Origin: Microvirga rosea
GTDB taxonomy: Bacteria > Pseudomonadota > Alphaproteobacteria > Rhizobiales > Beijerinckiaceae
Assembly: GCF_020595095.1 (NCBI RefSeq)
Contig: NZ_JAJDOP010000002.1
Coordinates: forward strand, 682,001-746,000
Length of the DNA: 64,000 nucleotides
Direction: 5' to 3'
Part shown: piece by piece, positions 35,543 to 44,852 of the stretch
Layout of the letters: every line of letters begins with the position of its first letter
Position numbering within the stretch: the first letter of the stretch is position 1
Translations under genes and position numbers: made by a program
Notes under the pieces: generated by a model
The model's database searches: none
Told to the model about the DNA's origin: nothing
What the model saw: only the letters and a program-made list of their open reading frames with translations

Positions 35543-36513
35543 CCGAAGCCCCTCTCATCATCGCGGTGCCGTCCAAGGGACGTCTCCAGGAGAATGCGAC
35601 CGCCTTCTTCGCCCGCGCCGGCCTTGTGTTCACCCAGTCGCGGGGCGCTCGCGATTATCGCGGAACCCTCGCGGGCGTCCCGAATGTGGAAGTCGCCTTT
35701 CTGTCCGCCTCCGAGATCGTCAATCATCTCGCCACCGGGGCAGCCCATCTCGGCATTACCGGCGAGGACCTGATCCGGGAGCAGATCGCCGATGCGGACG
35801 CCGCCGTGGAGATCCTCACGCCCCTCGGCTTCGGGAACGCCAACGTGGTGGTCGCCGTGCCGCAGGCCTGGATCGACGTGCGCACGATGGCCGATCTCGA
35901 CGAGGTGGCGGCCGACATCCGGGCGCGCCACGGCTACAAGATGCGGGTCGCGACCAAATACGTGAATCTCACCCGCCGCTTCTTCGCCCAGAAGGGCATC
36001 GCCGATTATCGCATCGTCGAAAGCCTCGGGGCGACGGAAGGGGCTCCGGGCGCCGGCTCCGCCGAGCTGATCGTGGACATCACCACCACCGGCGCAACGC
36101 TCACCGCCAATGCTCTCAAGGTCCTGGACGATGGGGTCATGCTGCGCTCCGAGGCCAATCTCGTCGCCTCGGCCCGGGCGCCCTGGAGCTCGGCCGCGCG
36201 CGATGCCGCCATGACGGTGCTGACGCGGATCGCCGCGGAAGAGGAAGCGCGCATGAGCCGCGAGATCCGCGCGGCCCTCGATCCTGCCCGGGCTTCGGGG
36301 CTGGCCGGCATCCTGCACGATTTCGGCGCGACACTCCCGTTCGGAGAGCCCGCCGGATGGGAAACAGTGATCCACTGCAAGGCCAACACCGTGTTCGATA
36401 TCGTTGCCGGTCTTCAGAATCTGGGAGCGCAGAACGTAACCGTCCGCGCCTTCGATTATCTGTTTCGCCCCACGAACACCCTGACGGAACGACTCATGCG
36501 GCGTCTCGGCTGA
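35539..36513 (+). CDS. hisG: ATP phosphoribosyltransferase catalytic subunit
   Basis: 324 residues. It catalyses the first step of histidine synthesis (ATP + PRPP). Motifs: IIAVPSKGRLQENA, HLGITGEDLIRE, and the PRPP loop in ELIVDITTTGATLTANAL. The protein is longer than the ~215-residue short HisG yet is coupled to hisZ. The region after ~230 (REIRAALDPARASGLAGILH, ending in a small ferredoxin-like part ENVTVRAFDYLF-like) looks like an extended form found in Hyphomicrobiales. Confidence 0.95.
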   Translation: MTEAPLIIAVPSKGRLQENATAFFARAGLVFTQSRGARDYRGTLAGVPNVEVAFLSASEIVNHLATGAAHLGITGEDLIREQIADADAAVEILTPLGFGNANVVVAVPQAWIDVRTMADLDEVAADIRARHGYKMRVATKYVNLTRRFFAQKGIADYRIVESLGATEGAPGAGSAELIVDITTTGATLTANALKVLDDGVMLRSEANLVASARAPWSSAARDAAMTVLTRIAAEEEARMSREIRAALDPARASGLAGILHDFGATLPFGEPAGWETVIHCKANTVFDIVAGLQNLGAQNVTVRAFDYLFRPTNTLTERLMRRLG

Positions 36514-36641
36514 TCGGCCGGTCCGTTGCGGTTTTGCAGAGAATGTGGTTGATCAAAAAGCAACGGGACAACAATACGACGGGCGTTGCCTCTACGGCAA
36601 AGGCCCCTTATGGTCCCGGCGTTTCGATGAATGAGGTTTCT

Positions 36642-37118
36642 ATGAACGCGCTTCGACTTGCGGCGCTCCTGGCCGCCCTAGCCGCTGTGCCAGCCGCCCA
36701 TGCCCAGACATCGACAGTTCTCGGCCGTCCGGCCGGTCCGACGCGCACGGTCGATACCAAGGTCCCGCAACCGGGCCAACTGGACAAGATTTTTCCGCTT
36801 GGCTCCACCTGGACCGCTGTCAGCCTGAACGGCAAGCCGTTCACGGGCGACCGCCCCAGCTTCACGCTGGATGACCAGCTGCGCGCCCGCGGTTTCGGCG
36901 GATGCAACAACTATTCGGCGACCGCCTATCCCCTGCGCGAGCAGCGGCTTGCGGTCGGTCCCTTCGCGCTGACCAAGAAGGCCTGCGACAAGGGAGCCAT
37001 GGCGTCTGAGAATGCCTTCCTCGTCGCCCTGCGCACCTCCGCCCAGTGGGACATCGTCGGTCGTGTTCTGACGATCAAGACACAGAGTGGCGAACTCAGG
37101 TTCGAGCGGGCCATCTAG
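36642..37118 (+). CDS. Exported META-domain (HslJ-like) protein
   Basis: 158 residues from MNALRLAALLAAL, with GAGG six bases before the ATG (an ATG five codons upstream is possible). Signal peptide ends at AHAQ (residue ~22). The META domain shows GSTWTAVSLNGKPF, RARGFGGCNNYSATAYPL and LVALRTSAQWDIVGRVLTI. META/HslJ proteins are periplasmic or outer-membrane proteins linked to heat shock or antibiotic tolerance in E. coli; here the role is unknown. Cys residues in GGCNNY and KKACDKG probably form a disulfide. Confidence 0.87.
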   Translation: MNALRLAALLAALAAVPAAHAQTSTVLGRPAGPTRTVDTKVPQPGQLDKIFPLGSTWTAVSLNGKPFTGDRPSFTLDDQLRARGFGGCNNYSATAYPLREQRLAVGPFALTKKACDKGAMASENAFLVALRTSAQWDIVGRVLTIKTQSGELRFERAI

Positions 37119-37138
37119 AGCATTTCTCCATTCAATGG

Positions 37139-37168
37139 AAAAAGGCCGGCATCTCTGCCGGCCTTTTT
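37139..37168. terminator. Bidirectional terminator
   Basis: GGCCGGC (37144-37150), loop ATCTCT, GCCGGCC (37157-37163), with AAAAA before and TTTTT after. It serves the META gene (+) and the convergent ABC exporter gene (-). Confidence 0.85.
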
Positions 37169-37246
37169 CTTTGATCCGCTCCCGACTTCAGACGCGGCAA
37201 GCCTCCTGGCCGCCGCGACAGCCCAACGACTGCCGCCTTGCCGGCC

Positions 37247-39340
37247 TTACTCCGCGGGTTCGGGCTGGCGCTTTTCGACAGGGGCGAAGAGACCATCGTC
37301 CTGCTTCTGCATGTCGACCCGCCGGTCGTGGAAGGCAGCCAGGGTCGAGCGGTGGCCGATGGACACGATGGTGGCCTGCGGCAGCTTCGTCTTCAGCATG
37401 GCATAGATGTCAGCCTCGGTCGGCTCATCGAGCGCCGCGGTCGCCTCGTCCAGGAACAACCAGTCCGGCTTGGCCAGAAGGGCACGCGCGATGGCAAGGC
37501 GCTGCTGCTCACCGAGCGACAGGGTCTGAGCCCACGCCCGCTCCTCATCGAGCTTGTCGACGAGGGCCGGGAGCTTGGCGGCCTGGAGCGCATCCCGGAT
37601 CGCCGCATCCTCGTAGACACCATGCATGCCCGGATAGGTGACGGCCGCGCGCAATGAGCCCATGGGAATGTACGGCCGTTGCGGCAGGAGCATCATGGTC
37701 TGTCCCTCCGGGATCTGGATCCGACCCTCGCCGAAGGGCCAGATTCCGGAGATCGCACGGAACAGGGTTGATTTGCCCGAACCGGACGGTCCGGTGAGGA
37801 GCGTCGTCTCCCCATGACGGAATGCCACATCGTCCGCCCGCATCAACGGCCGCCCTTCGGGCAACGCTACCGTGAGGTCGTTCACCTTCAGGTCCTGATC
37901 GGGAGATACAACGAGTTCCACATGCTCTTCGTTGCTGCGACGACGCACATTGTCGATGGCGGCCTCGAAGGTCAGAAGGCGGTCGACCACGGCCTTGTAA
38001 CTCGCGATCGTCGAATAGGAGGTGATGAAGAAATCCAGCGCTCCCTGAACGCTTGAGAACGCGCCCACTGTCTGCTGCATCTGGCCGAGGCTGATCTTGT
38101 CGATGAAGTAGTACGGCGCCGTCAGAATGTAGGGGACGACCACATTGGCCTGAAAATAGGCCGCCTGGAAAATCGTGAGGTTCATGACCCGCCGGACAAT
38201 CCGCATGAAGTTGTCCACGATCATGCCGAAGCGACGGCCCAGGGCCTGCTTTTCCGCCTCTTCGCCGTCGAGAAGAGCAACCTGTTCCGTGTATTCCCGA
38301 AGCCGCGCGAGGGAGAAGCGGTAATCCGCCTCCACCCTCTCCTGCTGGAAGTAGAGTCCGATGAGGGGCCGGCCGATCACATGGGTGAGCCAGGTGCCGA
38401 AGAGGGCATAGAGAATTGCGACCCATACCAGCAGGCCAGGCACCGGAATGTCCGTTCCGGGCAAGGTAAAGTCGCGCGACAGGGCCCAAAGGATCGCGAT
38501 GAAGGAGACGAGCGTCGCCGACTGGTTCATGAGGCCGATGGAAAGCGAATAGGTCTGATCGACGTAGCTGCGCAGATCATCGGCAATGCGCTGATCGGGG
38601 TTATCGGCCTCTCGCCCGACGAGCTGCATCCGGTAGTGCGTACCGTCGCCGAGCCATTCACGCACGTAGAGGCCATTGAGGAATGCGCGCCAGCGGATGC
38701 GCAGAACGTATTGGGAAACGATTTCAACCAGGGCCACCGAAATGTAGACGGCGGCCAGGGGCACGAAGATCCACAGAAGCTGATACCAGAACGCCGCACC
38801 GTCCTTGGCCTGCAGGGCGTTGAACATATCGCGGTTGAAAAAGTTGAACCGGACGCTCAACGCCACCTGTGCAAAGTTGATCAGGATCAGAAAGGCCAGA
38901 AGCGCCGTACCGATCGCACCTTCCGACGCCCGAACGGTGCCAAGGAGCGGAATGCGGATTTCGCTGGCGGCGGACGAGTCGAAATAGCGGTCTGCAATGC
39001 CCATGATTTTCCGGATCACCGGAATGTGGGACAGTCCGTAGATGATGAAGGCGAAGATCGTCGCACCGATCGGCATGGAAGCCGGGGGCACATAACCTCC
39101 CAGGTCGCCCGTGATCATCCCAAAGGCGTCCGCCAGAAGCAGGGCCGCCATGATGACTTCCACGAAAGTCAGCACCCCGACGAAAACCTTGAGGAACTTG
39201 GGGATGTTCCGGGACAGGAACAACGCCCCAGCGAGTCCCATCAGGGACAGCGGCAACAGAAGGGAGACAGGGGTCCCGCTCAGCTGAACCGCAAACAGGG
39301 CAAGACCGAGGAGTCCCGCCGCAAGGCTGGCCTTCACCAT
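37247..39340 (-). CDS. SbmA/BacA-type ABC transporter (fused permease and ATPase)
   Basis: 697 residues; the ATG at 39340 has AAGGA eight bases upstream. The N-terminal ~90 residues add three hydrophobic segments. An SbmA/BacA-like membrane domain follows (FNRDMFNALQAKDGAAFWYQ, SQYVLRIRWRAFLNGLYVREWL, MQQTVGAFSSVQGALDFFI). The ATPase has Walker A GPSGSGKSTLFRAI, signature LSLGEQQRLAIARALL and Walker B DWLFLDEATAALD. Relatives transport peptides, cobalamin or very long-chain fatty acyl compounds; BacA affects lipid A and peptide uptake in rhizobia. Direction and substrate here are unknown. Confidence 0.9.
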   Translation of the reverse strand: MVKASLAAGLLGLALFAVQLSGTPVSLLLPLSLMGLAGALFLSRNIPKFLKVFVGVLTFVEVIMAALLLADAFGMITGDLGGYVPPASMPIGATIFAFIIYGLSHIPVIRKIMGIADRYFDSSAASEIRIPLLGTVRASEGAIGTALLAFLILINFAQVALSVRFNFFNRDMFNALQAKDGAAFWYQLLWIFVPLAAVYISVALVEIVSQYVLRIRWRAFLNGLYVREWLGDGTHYRMQLVGREADNPDQRIADDLRSYVDQTYSLSIGLMNQSATLVSFIAILWALSRDFTLPGTDIPVPGLLVWVAILYALFGTWLTHVIGRPLIGLYFQQERVEADYRFSLARLREYTEQVALLDGEEAEKQALGRRFGMIVDNFMRIVRRVMNLTIFQAAYFQANVVVPYILTAPYYFIDKISLGQMQQTVGAFSSVQGALDFFITSYSTIASYKAVVDRLLTFEAAIDNVRRRSNEEHVELVVSPDQDLKVNDLTVALPEGRPLMRADDVAFRHGETTLLTGPSGSGKSTLFRAISGIWPFGEGRIQIPEGQTMMLLPQRPYIPMGSLRAAVTYPGMHGVYEDAAIRDALQAAKLPALVDKLDEERAWAQTLSLGEQQRLAIARALLAKPDWLFLDEATAALDEPTEADIYAMLKTKLPQATIVSIGHRSTLAAFHDRRVDMQKQDDGLFAPVEKRQPEPAE

Positions 39341-39608
39341 TACATCATCCTTGTACAAACCTGACGGCAATGCCGGATCACGAGCCGATCCGATGCTCCC
39401 GTGGCAAAGATATGGACATAATTCTGCTTTGTTGCGACTGAATTTTTTGTAATCCGGGTAATGCCTTATTCGATATCGGCCGTGCCGTAGCGGCTCGCGG
39501 AAGCAGGTTCAAGGACTTTAAACAATGGAAATTCCGATTTAAAGAACGAAAAGATTGACAGAGAGAACGACCTGCGGCATTGCTGCACCGCAGAAAGAGA
39601 CGCCTCTC

Positions 39609-40703
39609 ATGAATGCACCTCTCGGATATCTCAACGATAGCTCACTGCAGCGCTTAATCCCCGCGGAAGCCATTGTTCGGCTCGAAAGCGTATCCAAGGT
39701 CTATCCTGGCCGGCACGGTGCGCCTGTTTCGGCTCTGGACGGGATCGACCTGGCCGTTCCTCAGGGTTCCGTTCTCGGAGTGATCGGCCGTTCCGGTGCC
39801 GGCAAGTCGACCCTGATCCGTCTCGTCAATGGACTTGAGAAGCCAACCTCCGGCCGTGTCGTCGTGGATGGCGCGGACATTTCCGCCCTACCGGAAAAAG
39901 CGCTGCGCCATGCGCGCCGCTCCATCGGCATGATCTTCCAGCATTTCAACCTGCTGTCGTCACGGACGGCGGCCGAGAACATCGCCCTGCCCCTCGAAGT
40001 CGCAGGGTATGACAAGGCGGTGATCACGGCCCGGGTGGACGAACTTCTGTCTCTCGTCGGGCTCTCCGACAAGCGCAACCGTTATCCGTCCGAGCTTTCG
40101 GGCGGACAGAAACAACGGGTCGGCATCGCCCGCGCCCTCGCGACGAAGCCGAAAGTGCTTTTGTCCGATGAAGCGACCTCGGCGCTGGATCCGGAAACCA
40201 CCCGCTCGATCCTCGATCTTCTGTCGCGGATCAATGCGGAACTCGGATTGACGATCCTCCTGATCACCCACGAGATGGCGGTGATCCGCTCGATCGCCAA
40301 GGAAGTGGCGGTGATCGACGGGGGCCGCATCGTCGAGAAGGGTGATGTATTCGACGTGTTCACGAGGCCGCAGCACACCGTGACGCGGTCCTTTCTCGCA
40401 GACGAGCCGGGCCGCGCCCTGCCGCCCTATGTCGCCGAGCGGCTCCGCCCGGAGGCGACCCCGAACAGTCAGGCTGTGGTACGGATCGGTTTTCGTGGTC
40501 CCCACGCGACGGACCCTGTGCTGGCACGGCTGGCGCGCGATCTCAACATCGAGACCAACATCCTCGCGGGCTCCGTGGACGAGATCGCAGGCCGGCCCTG
40601 CGGCACGCTGGTTATCGGCGTGCCAGAGGTCTCCCTCGACAAGACTCTCGCGTTCCTGACGCATTACGGACTCGATACGGAGGTTCTCGGCCATGTCGCC
40701 TGA
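39609..40703 (+). CDS. metN: Methionine ABC transporter ATP-binding protein
   Basis: 364 residues from the ATG at 39609 ([12 protein letters not shown]). Walker A is [15 protein letters not shown]-loop IFQHFNLL, signature [15 protein letters not shown] and Walker [13 protein letters not shown]. The C-terminal ~80 residues form the NIL domain ([25 protein letters not shown] end) that binds methionine and feeds back on transport. The end overlaps metI by 11 bases. The ~270-base upstream region contains TTGACA at 39555-39560 but no SAM riboswitch that I can recognise. Confidence 0.95.
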   Translation: MNAPLGYLNDSSLQRLIPAEAIVRLESVSKVYPGRHGAPVSALDGIDLAVPQGSVLGVIGRSGAGKSTLIRLVNGLEKPTSGRVVVDGADISALPEKALRHARRSIGMIFQHFNLLSSRTAAENIALPLEVAGYDKAVITARVDELLSLVGLSDKRNRYPSELSGGQKQRVGIARALATKPKVLLSDEATSALDPETTRSILDLLSRINAELGLTILLITHEMAVIRSIAKEVAVIDGGRIVEKGDVFDVFTRPQHTVTRSFLADEPGRALPPYVAERLRPEATPNSQAVVRIGFRGPHATDPVLARLARDLNIETNILAGSVDEIAGRPCGTLVIGVPEVSLDKTLAFLTHYGLDTEVLGHVA

Positions 40704-41358
40704 GATGATCCGCCTTCTCGCCGGCGCTACGGGCGAAACTCTCCTGATGGTGGCGATTTCGGCCGGTATCGGAACGCTCTTCGGTCTACCGCTCGGCGTA
40801 TTCCTCGCCACCAGCGGAAAGGGCGAATTGTTTGCCGCCCCATGGGCGAACCGGGTGCTCGGCGTGATCGTCAATGCCACGCGCTCGACGCCGTTTATCA
40901 TCCTGGTGGTGGCGATCATCCCGTTTACGCGTCTCATCGCGGGAACATCCATCGGCACCAACGCAGCCATCGTCCCGTTGACCGTCGCGGCGACACCGTT
41001 CATCGCCCGCCTGATCGAAGGAGCGATCCGGGAGGTTGATCAGGGTCTCATCGAAGCGGCACGCGCGTTCGGCGCAAGCCCGCTGCAGATCGTCCTCAAG
41101 GTGCTCATCCCCGAAGCCTTGCCAAGCATCGTTCTCGGGCTGACCCTCGCGGTCGTGTCGCTCATCGGCTTTTCGGCGATGGTGGGCGCGGTTGGCGGCG
41201 GAGGCCTTGGGGATCTTGGTATTCGCTACGGATATCAGCGCTTCATGCCCGAAATGATGCTCGCCGTCGTGGTGGTGCTGATCGTTCTCGTGCAGGCCTT
41301 GCAAAGCCTCGGCGATGTTTTCGCCCGCCGCCTCAACAAGCGCATCCGCCACGCCTGA
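40693..41358 (+). CDS. metI: Methionine ABC transporter permease
   Basis: 221 residues with five membrane segments. The coupling EAA motif reads [24 protein letters not shown] near residues 119-140, and the conserved [24 protein letters not shown] follows. It forms the membrane channel for methionine with MetN. It overlaps metN by 11 bases, and metQ starts 29 bases later, so metNIQ is one operon. Confidence 0.95.
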   Translation: MSPEMIRLLAGATGETLLMVAISAGIGTLFGLPLGVFLATSGKGELFAAPWANRVLGVIVNATRSTPFIILVVAIIPFTRLIAGTSIGTNAAIVPLTVAATPFIARLIEGAIREVDQGLIEAARAFGASPLQIVLKVLIPEALPSIVLGLTLAVVSLIGFSAMVGAVGGGGLGDLGIRYGYQRFMPEMMLAVVVVLIVLVQALQSLGDVFARRLNKRIRHA

Positions 41359-41387
41359 TTTCTTACTGTCGTACAAGGAAGATCGAC

Positions 41388-42176
41388 ATGTCTCTCAAGC
41401 GCCTGGGTCTCGCAGCCCTCCTTTCCCTCGCCACTCTGCCGGCCGTTGCGCAGCAGACGCAGACGATCCGCATCGGCGCGACGCCGGGACCGCATGCGCA
41501 GATCCTTGAAGCGGTGAAGCCGATAGCCGCCAAGAAGGGCTTGGACCTAAAGATCGTCGAGTTCTCCGATTATGTCGTGCCCAACGCCGCCCTCGCGTCC
41601 GGCGAGCTGGAAGCGAACTCGTTCCAGCATCAGCCCTATCTCGATAACCAGAAGGCCGACCGTGGCTATAAGATCGAGACCGTGGCGCAGACGGTGAACT
41701 TTCCGATCGGAATCTACTCCAAGAAGCACAAGGCTTTCGATGCCCTGCCGAGCGGCGCCACTGTCGCCATCCCCAATGACCCCACCAATGGCGGACGCGC
41801 GCTCCTGCTCCTGCAAGACAAGGGCTTGCTGAAACTCAAGGACGGCGTCGGCTTCAAACCGACCATCCTTGATATCACGGACAATGCGAAGAAGCTGAAA
41901 TTCGTCGAAATCGACGCCGCGCAGGCTCCCCGCGTGCTCGATGACGTGGATGCCGCGGTGATCAACACCAATTATGCCACGCAGGCTGGCCTCGATCCGG
42001 TGAAGGACGCCTTGACCCGCGAAAACCCCAAGGGTCCCTATGTAAACATCATCGCCGTGCGCGCCGAGGACAAGGACAAGCCTTGGGTCAAGGCCCTGGT
42101 CGAGTCGTACCATACGCCGGAAGTGAAGAAGTTCGTCGAAGAGACATTCAAGGGCGCCGTCCTGACGAGCTGGTAA
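41388..42176 (+). CDS. metQ: Methionine-binding protein (NlpA family), non-lipidated
   Basis: 262 residues. Signal peptide MSLKRLGLAALLSLATLPAVAQQ. There is no cysteine at the cleavage site, so it should be a soluble periplasmic protein rather than the lipoprotein seen in E. coli. NlpA-family motifs are IRIGATPGPHAQILE, LEANSFQHQPYLDN, IAIPNDPTNGGRALLLLQ-like text near residue 125, and INTNYATQAGL. Specificity for methionine is inferred from the metNI context. Confidence 0.93.
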   Translation: MSLKRLGLAALLSLATLPAVAQQTQTIRIGATPGPHAQILEAVKPIAAKKGLDLKIVEFSDYVVPNAALASGELEANSFQHQPYLDNQKADRGYKIETVAQTVNFPIGIYSKKHKAFDALPSGATVAIPNDPTNGGRALLLLQDKGLLKLKDGVGFKPTILDITDNAKKLKFVEIDAAQAPRVLDDVDAAVINTNYATQAGLDPVKDALTRENPKGPYVNIIAVRAEDKDKPWVKALVESYHTPEVKKFVEETFKGAVLTSW

Positions 42177-42203
42177 TTCGATTCTCTTTCCTCCCAAGAC
42201 TGA

Positions 42204-42228
42204 GCCGGGCCTTGCGCCCGGCTTTTTT
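42204..42228 (+). terminator. Terminator of the metNIQ operon
   Basis: GCCGGG (42204-42209) pairs with CCCGGC (42217-42222), followed by TTTTTT. It overlaps the 3' end of the convergent gene at 42227. Confidence 0.85.
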
Positions 42229-43615
42229 ATGCGGCTCCCGCCCAGAGAAACGCCCTTGTCATGAGACCGAAAGGCGACGTGAGAAGACCGTTTGAAAACT
42301 TGAGAGGGTGGCGTTTAAGGAGGTCCGTCAACCGTTTCGTCAGGGATGGCTCGTGATCCGAGAACCACAATCCCCGAAAGATGAAAGGCATCAGCGATTG
42401 GACATCAGGCGATGCAAGCGGCCCGTCCCATCGATAAGTCGAAGCCGGATCGCGAAGGCCTATGAGGATGTTGTAGGTTTCATCGGAGAGAAGAACGTTC
42501 TTGGTGTAAATACGCCCAAAAGCTCTCATGTCCTTATCCGATACGAGAATATTCGCATGCTGACAGGCGAGAGGAAACTCCAATGTAACGGCTGCCTTCC
42601 AAAACGCTTCCGGAACTATCTCTTGGGTCAAGGACGGATCGGGGAAGTAAGCCCAAGTCGCCGCGCCCATATCGTCGATGTTTGTCACTCGTTTGAAGCC
42701 GCCCCAGAGCAGACTGAGCCGATCGTGGATGCCTCGATCGTTTGTAACGCGGTAAATCTCCACGCCGGCCGCTGCGAGGGCATGCACATGGTTCTGCGCT
42801 TCGAATGACTTCGGATCGAGCCATGAGCGGTAATACCCGTTTCTGCCATCAGGCAGCGTCAAGAAATACCGGTCGAATTCCCAGAGTCCCGCCGTCAGAT
42901 CATGGCAGTATGAACCGAACTCGTCAGCAAGGGGATCGGTCGAATACAGTTCATTGGCGAAGCTGGCGATCGGCAATGAGACAAGACCGGTCACCGTGAC
43001 ATCCGTGATGCGCCTCGTGACCCCATGCACGGGCCAGGGCGAGCCCCAAGAACGGACAACGCGATCCTGCACCTCATCCTTGCGGCCTGTCCGATCATCT
43101 CTCAATGCCATGATTTGACGAGCCGCATCGACGAACAATGTACGAAAACGCTCTTGGCCTGTTGCTTTCCAAAGAATAATCGCCGCGCGTCCTACGTAGG
43201 ACCAGGTCCAAGCAAATACCTGCCCTCGGTCTTCAAGTGCGGGAAGTCCCTTCGCAGACGGATCGAGTATCTGGGCGATATGCTTCCTCAATGCATCAAA
43301 GAGCACATCAAGATGTGGCTTGGCGGCGGAAAAACTTCCAAGGTCGACCGGATCCGGAACGTTGTCCGAACTATCGAGCAGCTCTTCTATCTCTTTGCGC
43401 GGCACACTTTGCCCAGACGCAAGCGTCGTCCAGGCAGAGATGTAGCGTTCATAGAGATTTCGCTCATTTGCTACTGCACGATGCATCATCATGACAAAAG
43501 GCAGAGGCAGCGTTTTCAATACCGCGCGGCGCGTGAAACGATATGATGTTTGCTTTAGCAAGCTCAACGTCAGGTTCTCTAGAAGACTCACCCTTCCGCA
43601 CAGAAAAAGACTCAT
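42227..43615 (-). CDS. Tat-exported protein of unknown function in a lower-GC patch
   Basis: 462 residues. A twin-arginine signal is visible: TRRAVLKTLPLPFVMMMHRAVAN around residues 28-50, close to the (S/T)RRxFLK consensus. The rest is an all-helical-looking protein with many Trp/Tyr (FAWTWSYVGRAAIILW, WSFDRYFLTLPDGRNGYYRSW-like, GAATWAYFPDPSL). This may be an (alpha/alpha)6 barrel as in glycoside hydrolases or glucuronyl epimerases, but I cannot assign it. GC is visibly lower than in the neighbours and codon use differs, suggesting acquisition. The start is uncertain because the first codons fall in a tandem repeat (43584-43631). Convergent with metQ. Confidence 0.72.
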   Translation of the reverse strand: MSLFLCGRVSLLENLTLSLLKQTSYRFTRRAVLKTLPLPFVMMMHRAVANERNLYERYISAWTTLASGQSVPRKEIEELLDSSDNVPDPVDLGSFSAAKPHLDVLFDALRKHIAQILDPSAKGLPALEDRGQVFAWTWSYVGRAAIILWKATGQERFRTLFVDAARQIMALRDDRTGRKDEVQDRVVRSWGSPWPVHGVTRRITDVTVTGLVSLPIASFANELYSTDPLADEFGSYCHDLTAGLWEFDRYFLTLPDGRNGYYRSWLDPKSFEAQNHVHALAAAGVEIYRVTNDRGIHDRLSLLWGGFKRVTNIDDMGAATWAYFPDPSLTQEIVPEAFWKAAVTLEFPLACQHANILVSDKDMRAFGRIYTKNVLLSDETYNILIGLRDPASTYRWDGPLASPDVQSLMPFIFRGLWFSDHEPSLTKRLTDLLKRHPLKFSNGLLTSPFGLMTRAFLWAGAA

Positions 43616-43631
43616 CCTTCCGTACAGTAAA
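43584..43631. repeat. Two tandem 24-bp direct repeats (possible third degenerate copy)
   Basis: AGACTCACCCTTCCGCACAG.. (43584-43607) and AGACTCATCCTTCCGTACAG.. (43608-43631) differ at three positions. A weak third unit may begin AGACAAATTCTCCG at 43632. They lie between divergent genes and could be operator sites, or in-frame codons if the minus-strand gene starts at 43615. Confidence 0.7.
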
Positions 43632-43765
43632 AGACAAATTCTCCGCTGATAACGCCGCCCACCTCCATTCGTTCACAGATGGAAGCAGCTTGACAATCCG
43701 ACCGTACTCTCTTGATCTTGGTGACAATATAAGCCGGCTCATATTCGGCACGAGGAGGAAACACC

Positions 43766-44794
43766 GTGCGCCTACCGATTTTCGTTTTGACCGCCATGAC
43801 TGGCCTTTGTGCGGCTCCCCTGGCCGCACAAGCGCAGGCCCCGCTGACGGTCTACTGCTCCATTCTGGAAGAACAGTGCCGCGTCGGTGTTGCGGCCTTC
43901 GAGAAGGCAAGTGGCGCCAAGGTCACGATGGTCCGCAAGAGCACCGGTGAAACGCTGGCTCAGATCCGGGCGGAAGCCTCGAATCCACGGGCTGACGTGT
44001 GGTGGGGCGGCCCCGGTGACTCGCACATCCAGGCCGCGGAGGAAGGACTGACGGCGCAGTACAAATCTCCCATGCTGCCCCAGCTTTACGATTGGGCGGC
44101 GCGCTTTGCGGAGCAGGCGGGCTACCGCTCAACCGGGACTTATCTCGGCGCATTGGGCATCGGATACAACACCAAGGTTCTCGCCAGTCGCAATCTGCCG
44201 GAGCCGAAATGCTGGGCCGATCTTCTCGATCCGAAATATCACGACGAGGTCCAGGTCTCAGACCCCAATTCCTCCGGCACCGCCTATGTGTTCCTCGCAA
44301 CGCTCGTGCAGCTCATGGGCGAGGACAAAGCGTTCGAGTACATGAAGGCTCTGCACAAGAACATCAACCAGTACACCAAATCCGGCGCCGCTCCGGTGAA
44401 GGCCGTCGCTCTGGGCGAAACCGCCATCGGAATTGCCTTCATGCACGACATGGTGACGATGATCGCAGACGGGGCTCCGGTAAAGACCATCGCTCCTTGT
44501 GAAGGAACCGGCTACGAGACGGGCTCCGTTTCCATCGTCAAGGGCGGCAAGAATGCGGAAACGGCTCAGAAATTCGTCGACTGGGCCTTGTCCGCCGAAG
44601 CACAGAAACTCGTCGGTGCGGACCTGAAGATCTATTCGATCCCGTCGAACAAGGAAGCTCCGATCTCCCCCGATGCGCCGAAGCTGTCGGAGATGAAATT
44701 GATCAGCTACGACACGGCAAAATACGGATCGGTTTCCGAGCGTACCCGTCTTCTCAAGAAGTGGGACGCGGAAGTCAAATCCGCGCCGAAATAG
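43766..44794 (+). CDS. Periplasmic substrate-binding protein of the Fe3+/polyamine ABC family (AfuA/FbpA-like), orphan
   Basis: 342 residues starting at GTG 43766 with GAGGAGG seven bases upstream. Signal peptide MRLPIFVLTAMTGLCAAPLAAQAQ. The mature protein reads LTVYCSILEEQCRVGVAAFEKASGAKV, ADVWWGGPGDSHIQAA, YNTKVLASRNLPEPKCWADLLDP and SDPNSSGTAYVFLATLVQLMG, the family 1 iron/2-aminoethylphosphonate-like pattern. No permease or ATPase gene is adjacent, so it works with a distant transporter or as a sensor. The ligand (ferric iron, phosphonate, thiamine-like) cannot be read. Confidence 0.88.
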   Translation: MRLPIFVLTAMTGLCAAPLAAQAQAPLTVYCSILEEQCRVGVAAFEKASGAKVTMVRKSTGETLAQIRAEASNPRADVWWGGPGDSHIQAAEEGLTAQYKSPMLPQLYDWAARFAEQAGYRSTGTYLGALGIGYNTKVLASRNLPEPKCWADLLDPKYHDEVQVSDPNSSGTAYVFLATLVQLMGEDKAFEYMKALHKNINQYTKSGAAPVKAVALGETAIGIAFMHDMVTMIADGAPVKTIAPCEGTGYETGSVSIVKGGKNAETAQKFVDWALSAEAQKLVGADLKIYSIPSNKEAPISPDAPKLSEMKLISYDTAKYGSVSERTRLLKKWDAEVKSAPK

Positions 44795-44814
44795 ACGTTT
44801 CTGGACAAGTCACG

Positions 44815-44852
44815 AGGCATGGGACCACGCGCAGTCCCATGCCTTTATTTTT
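44815..44852 (+). terminator. Terminator after the binding-protein gene
   Basis: AGGCATGGGAC (44815-44825) pairs perfectly with GTCCCATGCCT (44834-44844), followed by TTATTTTT. Strong 11-bp stem. Confidence 0.85.

Noticed and set aside
39341..39608. SAM riboswitch upstream of metNIQ
   Set aside because: I looked for SAM-I and SAM-II patterns and found no matching core; only a possible -35 TTGACA is visible.
43584..43655. CRISPR-like or VNTR array
   Set aside because: Only two good 24-bp units with no spacers between them.
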